Source of the DNA: Moniliella sp. 'wahieum'
Lineage: Eukaryota > Basidiomycota > Moniliellomycetes > Moniliellales > Moniliellaceae
Assembly: GCA_003971905.1 (NCBI GenBank)
Contig: RSEE01000004.1
Coordinates: 868,001 to 932,000 of the forward strand
DNA length: 64,000 nucleotides
Direction: 5' to 3'
Shown here: positions 1-10,900 of the stretch, in pieces
Layout of the letters: each line of letters begins with the position of its first letter
Numbering within the stretch: the first letter of the stretch is position 1
Made by a program: the position numbers and the translations under genes
The notes under the pieces: generated by a model
Told to the model about the DNA's origin: nothing
Databases searched by the model: none
Seen by the model: the letters and a program-made list of their open reading frames with translations, nothing else

Positions 1-1383
1 CCGCGACGCTTTCGATATAGATTTGGGGTTGACCGACATTACGCCGGGACTGATTGAAGTAACGGGGGCCGACGGGTCTGTTCCGCCGACAGAGGCAGAA
101 TGGTGGTGGGCCGAGTAATACGGAGAAGACTGGACCGAAGACCCTGACTTTGACGCCGACGAGGCATGCTGAGCTTGCGCTTGTAGCATGGACACGCCCG
201 ATGGTAACCCCGACGCAGAGGACGAAGGCAGGATGCCCGATCCCGCCAGCGTAGCCGCCGGAGGCAAGCTAGGAACCGTGACCGGAAGAGGGCTGGTTCC
301 AGGAAAAGGAGACACCTCATTGGATCCCACAGCAGAGGCAACGCTAGCGCGGGCCTGGGTGCGCCTGCGCCCACTGGGCCGTGAGGGTCGCCGCGATGAA
401 GCGGGAACAGCAGTAGGAGGAAGATTAGATTCCGGTTCCACGCCACTAAGACCCGAGGAGGCAGGGGAGCCTGGAGTCCAATATTGGCCGAAGCAGCCAG
501 CCCGACAGGGGACATTGCCGCATGAGTTGGAGTCATGTTGGGGTGATGATGGGGCCCGGGGTTGGAGAGCATGTGGGGGGATGGGGCGTACATATGTTGC
601 CCGTATTGGCCAAACTGGGAAGATACTGTGGCTGCACGACCTCGGTTTGGATCTGTGCCTGCATCTGTGCTTGCACCTGGGCCTGGGCTTGTGCCTGAGC
701 TTGGGCTTGAGCTTGGGCCTCCGCCTGGGCTTGAGCTTGAGCTTGAGCTTGGGCCTGGGCGTGCGCCTGGGCGTCAACTTGTGCTTGAGCTGGGTGCTGC
801 GCATAATGTTGCTGGTACTGCATATGCGACGGGGTATACTGATCGTACGGTGAAGATTGCGTATACTGGGGTGAAGGGCCTGGAGCAGGAGGCGGAGGTA
901 GAGGATGAGGCTGCGCTTGTGATCCATGTATCTGGGGAGGAGGGAGAGCAGGGGATGCAGTCGGAGGGGTGACCAGCCCCATGAACGATCGGGATAGAAT
1001 CGCTTGGATCTCGAGTCCTCCTCCAAGTTCTGGAAGGTCAGCATAGGATCCGGGAGGCCCATGTATCCGCCCTGCGTACGAGACGAAGGATCGTTACGCA
1101 CTACACGCCCGTCGTACCCGCGCATCTCACTCATGCCAGGATGGAAGCCGGAAGGATGAGAAGCGTGCTGAGAGGGATGCGATAGAGCGTGCTGAGCCAG
1201 TGACGAGGCACCGGGGCCGCCCGTCTGAGCTTGGGACAAAGCGGAGTAGTTATGCGGCACGGTAGACGCGCCGGCAGCGGTGGCAACCCCGTGGGTGTAG
1301 CCGTGTGCAGGCGGCACACCGCCTGCTGGCCATCGAGGGGGCGGGGGCGCGTGCATAGGGGGCGGTGGGGAAGACGCGGTCAT
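1..1383 (-). CDS. Q/A/P-rich low-complexity protein, N-terminal part, cut by left edge
   Basis: I do not recognise this protein. Read leftwards from 1383 it begins MTASSPPPPMHAPPPP and continues rich in H, S, A and G with no stop to about position 1010. There the frame steps by one base, and homogeneous composition continues through a Pro-rich stretch and a long Gln-Ala dipeptide tract (about 640-800). A second one-base step near 465-480 leads into an S/P/A-rich segment (RRPSRPSGRRRTQARASV, then Ser-rich) that runs off the window. Composition resembles the disordered part of a fungal transcription regulator, but no DNA-binding domain is visible, so that is a guess. The start was chosen as the first Met of the frame that stays open; a start about 34 bases upstream in another frame is possible. 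It is divergent from the SNARE gene. Confidence 0.5.
   Translation of the reverse strand, partial: MTASSPPPPMHAPPPPRWPAGGVPPAHGYTHGVATAAGASTVPHNYSALSQAQTGGPGASSLAQHALSHPSQHASHPSGFHPGMSEMRGYDGRVVRNDPSSRTQGGYMGLPDPMLTFQNLEEDSRSKRFYPDRSWGWSPLRLHPLLSLLPRYMDHKRSLILYLRLLLQALHPSIRNLHRTISIPRRICSTSNIMRSTQLKHKLTPRRTPRPKLKLKLKPRRRPKLKPKLRHKPRPRCKHRCRHRSKPRSCSHSIFPVWPIRATYVRPIPPHALQPRAPSSPQHDSNSCGNVPCRAGCFGQYWTPGSPASSGLSGVEPESNLPPTAVPASSRRPSRPSGRRRTQARASVASAVGSNEVSPFPGTSPLPVTVPSLPPAATLAGSGILPSSSASGLPSGVSMLQAQAQHASSASKSGSSVQSSPYYSAHHHSASVGGTDPSAPVTSISPGVMSVNPKSISKASR
640..800 (-). repeat. Gln-Ala dipeptide-coding tract
   Basis: On the minus strand an imperfect 6-base unit (CAGGCT/CAAGCC-like) repeats about 25 times and encodes alternating Gln and Ala with a few Val, Met, Glu and Asp interruptions. 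Synonymous variation between units suggests selection on the protein rather than a young microsatellite. Confidence 0.85.
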
Positions 1384-2457
1384 CGGCCCCACGTGTCGGC
1401 CAGCGGTCGCGGGACATGGATCCACGCGAGACAGAAGGGGGAGGGGGGGGAGGGAAGGGCGGGGGCGCGCTGCGGGAGGTGGTGGCGTGCGGGAGCGCGT
1501 CGGAGAGCCCGCGCGCCATAAGCCATGACGAACATCCACAGCACAGCACAGCTGGGCACAACCCACAAGCGGCACAACCGGGGCCAGGCTGCACATGCGA
1601 CGCATCACACAGGCGCCCGGCGGTGGCGGATTCGGAGCTCGAGAGCAGCCCAGTGCGCCGCACCAGCCCCGCGTCGAGCAGTGTGCTTGCGTAAGAAACG
1701 AGGCTTGAAGCTTGAAGGCGGTATCTTCCTGCGCTGCGCGGGCGGCGTAGGGCTCGGGCCGCGCTCTCAGGCCGGGCGCTGAGCGGCGCTGCGCTGAGCC
1801 TCAGCCAGGCAGCGCAGGGGCGCTGAGGCCTCCTGGGCTCAGGTCGGCCTGAGAAAGGCGCTCGCTCAGCTGAGCGGCTGCGTGGCTGAGGCTCAGCGCT
1901 TCACGCGCTAAGCCCTGGAATGCGAACGTTTCAAGTTGGCACGAGGTTTACGCGTTTTGAAATTTGACCCCGTCTCCAACAAATGCATCCCTGGCGGCAG
2001 AGCCGCGTCCACGATCAATACGCCTGTTGATGACGTTGGTGGTACTCGGAGCACACTTTGATTGGCGACGACACAGGCAAGTGAGAAGTGCAACACGCCA
2101 TCACCCCCGCCACCCTCGAGGTCCGTCTGCAGCGCTGCCATCGCCTGACACTTACTACTTCAATCGGCTGCGTGTGGTTTGCCCATACTGAGTACTGAGT
2201 CTCAGATCTCAGACTGATGAATGCTTCCACGTCCAGCGGGGCCAACTAGCAACTGAGCTTTTGAAACCAACTTGCCAACCAACCTGGCCGGCATCACCTG
2301 CATCACCCGGCCGATCGTCCATCATCGATTATCCCGCTCCACCGCAAGCCGCAGCAGGCTGTTTGCGTACCGCCACCATCGTCCCTCCGCGCCGTTAACA
2401 GTCACCCTTTGCAGCCGTCCGCCTTTTCCCATCGCCAGCCAACAGCTAGGTCTGAGT
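1384..2457. promoter_or_regulatory. divergent intergenic region with GCTGAG-type palindromes
   Basis: About 1.07 kb between two diverging genes; no gene seen. Bases 1436-1470 form a purine-rich (GGGGGAGGG) tract, i.e. a CT-rich leader for the minus-strand gene, which is typical of fungal core promoters. Bases 1762-1915 are a dense cluster of GCTGAGC/GCTCAGC palindromic words. A short AAGCTTGAAG repeat lies at 1703-1717. Confidence 0.5.
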
Positions 2458-3193
2458 ATGTCCGATCCGTATGACGACTATGCGGCCGATGTTGGTCAGA
2501 CACTGGCCCATGCACGCCAACTGGCATCCGCGCGAGACCGCACGTCGCTCCAGTCGGCTCTCGACGCATTGAGGGTTGACCTTGACGACCTCCGTGCTGC
2601 CGTTGAGGTGGCAGCTGCCCAATCGTCTCGATTTGGATTGTCTCCGGAGGATGTGGAAGCGCGAAAACGGTTTGTAGACAAGGCGTACACCGAAATGGGC
2701 CTCTTGGCTCGCACACTCGACGTGGCAGAGGGTACCAGCGACCGGAAGGTGCAAGATCCAGAGGCCGACCCTGCTTTGGCGGACGAGGGAAGCAAGTTGG
2801 CGGATGACCAAGTTGATGACTTTGCTCAGTTGAAATGGCACACCAGGATACACTCTTTGATGCCCAAGAGGAGACACTGGGTTTGCTGGGAGGGACTCTA
2901 AGCTCACTCCAGCGCCAAGCAGGGCACTTCGGCGATGAACTCGCCACCCAGACCGAATTGTTTGAGACGTTTGACATGGAGCTAGATCAAACTCAGTCCA
3001 AACTCCAGCGGGCAATGGGCCGCATGGATACTTTTATCCGTCATACCGATGGCCGCCTTGGCGGTTGGTGCGTCTGGATCTTGATTTTGGTGCGTTGAGT
3101 GTTCTCTTCATTGGCACATGCCGAGCTATGCGCTGACTATGGAGGTCGTTACAGGCTCTGATGCTCCTGCTGCTGATGGCTATCTTGATATGA
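2458..3193 (+). CDS. TLG1: Qc-SNARE of the syntaxin-6/Tlg1 type
   Basis: This is a tail-anchored SNARE for fusion at the trans-Golgi/early endosome. From the start MSDPYDDYAADVGQTLAHA the first ~90 residues match the syntaxin-6 N-terminal helical domain (conserved DLDDL and RKRFV elements). A Qc-SNARE motif follows from AHQDTLFDAQEETLGLLGG through FDMELDQTQSKLQRAMGRMD, with the central Q in DELATQTELF. The C-terminal anchor WCVWILILALMLLLLMAILI is completed by splicing a 65-nt intron (3090-3154, GTGCGT...ACAG), after which TGA follows at 3191-3193. A one-base frame step near 2830 separates the N-terminal domain from the SNARE motif and is probably a sequence error. The family assignment is firm; the choice of Tlg1 over another Qc-SNARE rests on the N-terminal domain. 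Confidence 0.82.
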
Positions 3194-4185
3194 ATCTGAT
3201 CTTGGCGCAATTGATGGTTTCTCTCGTCTCGGACAGATCGCAGTGGGAGAGTGCGACGTATTGTGGTGCAGGTTGTTCAGACATGCACTCATGCGTGAGA
3301 TGACACCAACAGCCAATGCCGTGTTTGGTGCTAATTATGGGGCAACCAAAGTCGCCATGATTTCTTTGCCCCTCTATTTCCATTATCCAGTACCTACCCA
3401 ATCTTCTCTCGCCTGCAGCACAGCCAGTGCAATCCGCTTGCGTGTCTGGTGTTGCCCCGCATCCCAAGCCCTGTTTTCAACGTTGTACTTTGCTGTCCAG
3501 TGATGAGCTCACAACCAATACCAGTATCAACAGTACCAAACCATTATCGACCACAGTATTCCTCATTCAACACAACCCGATTATGGATACGACCACGTCT
3601 GCTACCTCCCTGTTAAACTTAACACCACCCTCCCCATCTCCACTCCCAGATCGGAGGTGACGACCAGCACTCCCTCTACAATGTCGAACACCCGAACAAT
3701 CACTCCACCATACTGATCTCTCTGATAGTCGCGAAGAAAATTGTTCTTCGGTCCTTCACAGCGTCTAATGGTTCGACAAATGGCCCCACTGCTCCAACAA
3801 CCACTCATGCTTGTCGATGCCTGAGCCACATTACTGGGATATAGGCGCACAATATATATTCGTGCACGGCATGCGGGTACGGGAGCTATTAAAGTATGAG
3901 TAGAGACCCCCTTGTTTCCACTGCTGCTGCTTCCTGATGAATCAACAGTGAACCCTCCATGCCGCGAATGGAATTTGCACTGGGAGTTTTCGGCCCAGCA
4001 TACCCTCCAGAGTGGTAACAAATATGGTTTTATTCACCGCGGCAACACGGGGAGTTGTCGTCAACGTATGACACGCAAAACCCACACAGTGAGTCTACCA
4101 TATTCCCAGTCTTCCATCTATCGTGGCGTATTCCTCGAACATCAATCATCAATGAACATTATTTACCCTTCGTATGGCACCGCCT
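3194..4185. other. intergenic region between convergent genes
   Basis: Contains the 3' ends of the SNARE and permease genes. Short open stretches occur in several frames (for example a Q/T/S-rich one near 3490-3700), but none is long, conserved-looking or well started. I see no supported gene. Confidence 0.4.
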
Positions 4186-6001
4186 TTAGCTCCGTCTGGG
4201 GCTTGCTGTCACGGCTGCTGCTTGCCTTGTCGTCATCCCTTTCTCGTCTCCCCCTGCCACGGAGTGTCCGTCACTCCATACCACCTCCTCGGTGCTGTCG
4301 CCAGCCGAGTCTTGCGCCCGCTGTTTCAGGCGTTCGTCTCGCCTCTGCAGCCATGACTGCCCCCGTCCAGGTCAGCACCAACAACGTGAGGCCAATTGAA
4401 TACCACAGGCCCTTGATTGAGTGCGGGTAATCCGTCTGCTTCCATACCGCATTCGGCATGCCCGCATGCACTGCGTATGCCACATCGTTCATCAGCCCCA
4501 CCACCAGCGTGCGCTTTTCGTTGTCCTCTGATGCCAGTTCGTTGCCCCAACCCATGATGAGCCCACTCATGCCGACACCAAATCCCGACATGGCAAAGAG
4601 ATAGAAGCGCCCTCCCACATTTTTGGGGTAGAGCGGTGCGTAGAGCAAACCTAGGCAATTGGCAATGTTGTACACACTCGTCAACACGATGGGCGGCCAG
4701 CGCCTCCCCCGGAAGATGGTGTCGGAGCTCCAGGCCCAGAAAAGCGCGCTCACAATCGCCACAGCCCATGTGATACTAGGAATGTTGTTGATCTGATTGA
4801 TGGTCCACTTGTGGTTGGGGTCATACTTGAGCCAAAAAGGCCAAATGTTGGTAGCGTCGTTGCAGTTGTTCCAGAATACATATAGCCAAGGCAGGAACAC
4901 TGTCACGCCCCCACAGCAAACATCTAGGCAGTCTCCGGATGCTCTCCCCGCTCTGTGCGCTACCGTAATCGTAAGAGAGGACGTACAACATGCCAACTTT
5001 TGATGATGCGAAGAAACCGTTTCTTGGTCCAGGGCCGGCTCTGCGCGCGCCCTACACGAGCCATGCGAGTACTGATCAGGTCCAAGTCATTCTGGTTCAG
5101 CCACCATGTAGGCCCAGTGCCCACAGCCCTTCTGCCCGGGGAGCTGTGGGAGGAAAATCCAGCTCAGCAAGCCAACTGGAAAAGAGATGAGGCCCACAAT
5201 GCAAAACAGCCAGCGCCATCCCGCGTAGCCAGAGGCTCCATTCAACGAGTGGTAAATTGAGCTCTGTAGCGCGCCGGAGAAAATGCTTCCAAGTGAACCT
5301 GCAGTGTGGAAAATGACAGCACGCTTGGCTAGCTCGTGCGGAAGGTAGAAAGAGCCAGTGATGTACTGCATGCCTGGATAGTATCCAGCCTCGGCGAGAC
5401 CAACAAAAAAGCGCGCTGCGTAAAGCGTTTTGTACGACTGGCAGAACATGCTGAACACCGTCGCCAGGCCCCAGACCACCTCGAGAGCTGGAATGACAAC
5501 CCGCGGGGACACGCGCGTAAGCAGCAAAGAGATGGGCAGTTGCATGATGCAGTACCCCACATAGAAGATGCTGTGTTCAACCATTAGCTTTTGCGAGCGG
5601 AGAAATAAAGAAGTACTAGGGGACGTACGAAATGGCAGTAGTGAGCTGGTTGCTCGTCATGCCCAAATCCTCACGCATGCCGCTAACGAAGGCATTATTG
5701 ATGGCCGACTGAGAGATGTTCTTCAGGCAGTATCCGATGGAGGCGGTGGTCAAGATGGCCGCGTCCAGCTTGAATAACAACCTACGCTCACGCGGAGGTG
5801 CATCCACCGTATCCCACACCAGCCCGAGCCGGGTTGGACGCCGACGGGTGGAGCTTTGGTTAAACAGTCCAGGTACCACAGGCAACAAGTCACGGTCGTT
5901 GTCCCGACCGATATAAGCGGATGCGCGTGCGCTTGCGGACCCAACTCCGTGTCGGTTTTCCTCTCCAGTGAAGAGTCAGGAATCGAGGAGTGAGTGCCCA
6001 T
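4186..6001 (-). CDS. MFS permease, Dal5/Fen2/Liz1 (anion:cation symporter) type
   Basis: A plasma-membrane transporter, about 500 residues when frame steps are bridged. After a short polar N-terminus (MGTHSSIPDSSLERK) TM1 begins at LFKLDAAILTTASIGYCLKN. The family-typical NAFVSGMREDLGM follows, then TM segments with ARFFVGLAEAGYYPG (TM4/5) and PHELAKRAVIFHTAGSLGS. The second half has NNIPSITWAVAIVSALFWAWSS and GLMNDVAYAVHAG. This order matches the allantoate/pantothenate/vitamin permease family; the substrate cannot be told. A 58-nt intron (5571-5628, GTACGT...ACAG) joins the first two coding blocks. One-base frame steps occur near 5880, 5090 and 4335; the last gives a charged tail ending at the TAA of 4186-4188. 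A start at 6022 is possible, but the ATG at 6001 has the better context. Confidence 0.8.
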
Positions 6002-7930
6002 GGAAGGTCGTGGTTGGTACAAACGTTGGAAAAGGTGAGAGAGGAGAGCAATATCTTATACTCCTTGAAACACTTTCCAGGTGTACTATAGGGGGGAGGC
6101 AGATCTTTTTGTGGTGCTAGTTTTGAGAGTGCGTGCTTGAATGCTGGGAAGTGGTGACCGGCTGTTGGCAATGAGAGGTAGGAACGACGGGGCAATTCAA
6201 GACGCCAACCGCGGGGCAGTGCGGGGCGTAATACTACGATAATCTTTAGATACACACGACACTTACTACTGCTGGAGCTAATAGGGGTGGGTTGAGTAAC
6301 CGTATGATGAGCAGCATGATCCATGATGTCGAGAAGGTACATGCTATCAACGCTTGCCATTGCAGTCCGCTCTCAGGGTTCCATAGAAATGCGCTGCTGT
6401 ACGCGGTATAACGGGCAACACCGTGTCCGACAAGCCCTTTCGAGCTCAGATTGGAGAAGATAGAAGAGTGGGGGGATGACGCGGCGACCAACAATGTCCA
6501 ATGATTAGGAAGAGAAGCTGAGGGACTCTGCGCCACTCGGCCCAGGATGAACGGAAGAGAAGACGCAAGACCTTGCTCCAACCATCTGCATCAAGTCTCT
6601 CTCACCATCGACCATCATCGATCATCATCGATCATCATGCATCATGCTGGGGAGACATCTGTGACGCCCTGGAAGCTGGATTCAAGCTTCAAGGACGCAT
6701 ACCCCTCAGAGAGCTCGTGAGGCGATGCCGCGAGGAAAACGATGCATTATGAGACTGCCCGAAGTATCGGTTAAGCCAATAGGCGCGGCGATAAGAACAC
6801 CGTGACGGCCGTTTGACTTGGCAGGAGAATGATGCGAAGGATGACGTGCGGTGGAGCGTATTCGATGTGGAACACTGACGTTCTTGCATATCGAGACGAT
6901 CTGAATGAAGCGTTGACGCGATTTTTTCAGGCGTCCTCTTGGATGGATCGATGAGCCTCATCGATCATCACCGGTCACCCGTGACGGGTGACAGTGTGGG
7001 CGTCTTCAAGAACGTACATCCAACCCGAATGGCTATCGAGTTTATCAACGAGCCCTCTTCGGGCGGAGGCCTGCCCAGCCTGGCATTGGCTCTTCAAGCT
7101 CCAAGCTTCAAGCTTCAAGCTTCAGTGAGCTTGCGGCTGTGGATAGGATGCCCTCGTTACGCTGGGCCAAACATTAACGTTACCCGGTAAAAACGCGTAA
7201 CGCGTAACCCCCTACCGCGTCTCCGGTCTTAAGACCGGACGAACGGCCGCCGGTGATGTTGTGACGTGGGGGTGATCTGGTGCCATGGCTCAGGAGCACT
7301 AGGCCAATTCATACCGTAGCTCGTGCTGCCCGCGAGAGCGGCCTTCTTCTTCTGCCCTAGTTCTCTGCAGTTGGTAATTGTCTCTCCACCACCGCTCCGC
7401 TCTTCGCTTTACTCGTACCTCCGTTCCGGTCTCTGTGGCCGATCGACTCCGGTAGTCTGCTTGTTGGAGAATGCCCTGTTCCCCGGAACAACATGATGGC
7501 CCACTGTAGTCTCATCTATGGATGCATCGCCATACCACGTCACACTTGTGGTATGTCATACTTAGCACACTACCCCCACTGCAGTTCCAATGACCTTGTA
7601 AAAGCCACAAAACACGGATCCATTCTCAAGAGCGAGAAGAAAGGAGATAGTAGAGCAGAGAAGAGGGGACGCATCGCGAAACAAAGCCACATCATGGGAA
7701 CAAGGGAGCACAGTAAGGGTAGGAAGAGGGGGCATAGGGAGCAGGCCCAAACATATGCAAGCGGTCGCTTGAAACAGGCAGGCTCGGCTTGGAAGTTGAG
7801 CGGTGGGGGATATCATGACTCGGCAATTCAGAGAGGTGAATCAAGCCAGGGGGGGTAGAAGGGGTACCAAAAAAAGAGAAACGAAAAATGGGAGAGGTAT
7901 TCTATGAGGCAAAGAGAGTGTTGAGAGCCA
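6002..7930. other. intergenic region, no gene seen; simple repeats
   Basis: About 1.9 kb between the permease start and the 3' end of the RasGAP gene. It holds an ATCATCGATCATC-type run (6600-6645), CAAGCTTCAAG repeats (6681-6693 and 7092-7124) and an ACGCGTAACGCGTAAC run (7186-7208). No open frame here looks coding. Confidence 0.4.
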
Positions 7931-10900
7931 TCAGTCATGGGCTCCCGCATCGATGGCGCCTGCAAGCAAAGCAGATGTCAAGCGGGCCACGAGCACGCGC
8001 TGCGTCTCGTCCAATTCGGAGCCGCGCTGAACGCGCCACATTCAAGGAACCAGGCAAATCCAGCCTCGTCCAGGTAGGCGCCCAGGCCACCACGCCGCGC
8101 CGTCTCGGCCGCCTGAGCAGCCACCACGGGCTCGCACACCGCCACAGAAGTGATGGCCTGCACAGCGTCCAGCACCAGCCCGTTCGTCGAGGATTCAATC
8201 TCGGTTTGCATACCAGCTGCAACCCAGTCGTACCTGCACATTTTTTCGTCAGCAACGTGTACAGCAAGCAACAAGAAAAAAGGGGAGGAACGCACATGAT
8301 GGACAGGATAGCGGGCTTGGCCACAGCCATGTCGCGCAGGGAAGTGTAGAGCAGCACCTTCTCATCCTCATCCTGGGCGTAGTCGAGCAAGGCGGCCAGC
8401 AAAGCGGTAACAAGAAGAGCTTGTTTGTTGTCAACGGGCGCGAGCAGCGGGGCAAGGGACCATTCCCCTTGCCTGCGCGCATTGACCATGGACTCAGCCA
8501 CTTCGCCCGCGATCCCGGCCGATGACAAGAGCGAAGCCAGCCCGCTCTCGGTCGTAGCTGAGGGAAGTAAAGCCACAAACAACCCAACTGCGGGGGCAGC
8601 AACGCTGGCCCGCCCGGCCTTTCCATTTTCCTGGTCGGCTCCAGACGACAGACGCAGCAGGCACAGTAGCACCTCCACCGTCGTCGCCCGTGTTGTGCTC
8701 TCCCGCAGACCACGCACCAGCAGCCCCGCCAGCGCAAAGCCAAAGTCAATCTCAAAGTCCACCCCGGCCTCATCGTCGAGGCGGCAAGAGCGTCACGGAA
8801 CTCGTTCCGAGCCTCGAGGAGGAATGTGAGTGGATCAAGCCCAGCCGCAAGCGGCAACTGCACTGCAGCCAGCGTGGACAGTGCCGCGTTGAGCAGCTGT
8901 GCCGCTGCACTGAAAATCTCGGGCACACTCGTTTCGAGCATGGCAATCGCCACCCAGGCCATCTGCGGAAGGTATTTGCTCTGCGGAGGTAGAGCACGGA
9001 CGACCTTAGCGAGACAGGTAACGATCGAGGCCAGCGGACCAGGGTTACCATTGGAGCCCCACTCGAGCGTGGCACCACGGAGAGAGACCAAGATCTGGTA
9101 CATCAGATCATCATCAATCTCACCCTGTGCTAGGGAACCAAGAAGAACGAAAGCGCGAGACTGGGCATGAGGGTTGTACTGGAACGCAGTGCTGGTCACG
9201 AGGCTCACGAGACGTGCACGCCACGCGTTGGCCGCATCCATGTTGGGTGCGGCAAGATCCAGCAAGGGGAGGACACGCGAAGCGAGCTGCTCAATCTGCT
9301 CGATGGTCGGCTCCGACGCATCAACCACCATGGTTCCCGGTGAATGGGTCGGGGCAGTCATCGCCGTCCTTATCCTTTGGAAGACCAAAGAGGGGCGAGG
9401 CGTCGTTGCTGGCGAAAAAGAGGAGAGCGCTACGGAGCTTACTCGCTGCCAGGGGAGCCGGTGCCCCCACCTGGTCTGTCGGCCCAACACCCAACCAACT
9501 CTCGCCCCCACGTACATGACGCGAATCGTCAGTACACAGCGAGTGGGCCAGGTTGACCAAGCCGTGCGCGTACCGCGGCGCATCACATCTGGCCCGATCC
9601 CCACCAGGAGGAGAAGGACATGGATCGAGTCCGGCAAAAACAACATCAACTCCGCCCTAGATGTGAAGGAGAGCACGACATTGAACCGAACCAACGTGGC
9701 AAGCTCGAGCCAGACTTGCGCATCGGCATGGGGGTTGACGCCCAGGGCCTTGCTCGTCTTGGCGATGGTCCGCCGTAGGCGGGCGAGCAGCTTTCCACGC
9801 ATATTGAAGGAGGCGAATGAGGCAAGGGTCTCGGCCACCGCCTCAAACGCAGCCGTTTCGATTCCAGCATCAATCGCAGCCTCGACAAACACGTCCAACA
9901 AGATAGGCAGAAGCGAGTCCAGCTTGGTCACATGCGCCCAAACCAAGCGCTGCATCAACGAGTACACATCGGGCTCCTGCACTGTGATCTTGACCAGGTG
10001 AGAGAGGATAACCTTGATGCGCTTGATGTACTGCCTGCTGGTTGCGATTGGAATGGGTGAACAGTGCAAGGTTGGCTAGCCAAGGGACCATGTACTGCAG
10101 AGCCGCGGCCTTCTGATCAGGGGGAGACATCAAAGCCTTCAAAGAAGGACACGAGGAACTCCAGTGTGACGGTTGGTGCGGCAGTGGCAAAGTCACGGCT
10201 GATCTCGGCGGCGAAGCTTGTAGTGGTAGCAGGCAACCCAAGGCCCCGGACGGAGAGCAAGCGACGACGCGCATGGGAGGCGGTAAAGCTAAACGAGGTT
10301 GACAAGGCGAAGAGCAGGTTGTATGCGCTGACCCGCAGCGCATAGTCGCCACTGCCAAGGTTGAGCAGCGCCATGTTGAGCAGCGTGCCCGGCACATCGC
10401 TCGGCATCAGCGTCCGCTCCGCGGTGGCAGCGCCAGGAGCAGGGGCAACACGGGTGATGCGAGCCTTTGCCTGGCGGAGTGCCTGTACAATGTTAGAGCG
10501 GTCCTGGGAGTGGAAGAGGAAGACAGTCTGGCCGGCCTTGCAGGTGATGAGGAACGTGGTTTCCTCCCCGCGGGCTGAAGCAGGGCAGATGTCGTCAATA
10601 TCGGCGAAATGGATCACCTCGTTGGTCGCAGCCGCCATGTCGACCCACATCTCTTGGGGCTTGAGCGAAGTGATCTGCAGATACTCGCCACTCGTTTTGA
10701 AGGCAACAGGCACGAGAGCACGTAGTGAGTGAGCAATGAGGGTGGCGTGGCATAGATGTCTCGACGGGCGAGTGGAGGATGGCACTTGTGGTCGGCGCGA
10801 GAGCAATGTCGCGACGGGGAATGAAGCGTTGGAGCTCCTCCAGAGTGTGAACGAAGTGAATGCTCTTGCCGTTAAGGAAGGCAAAGATGCTGTCTGGAGG

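Noticed and set aside
3912-4430. 172-codon plus-strand frame
   Set aside because: Its second half is antisense to the conserved end of the permease and the first half has no family features.
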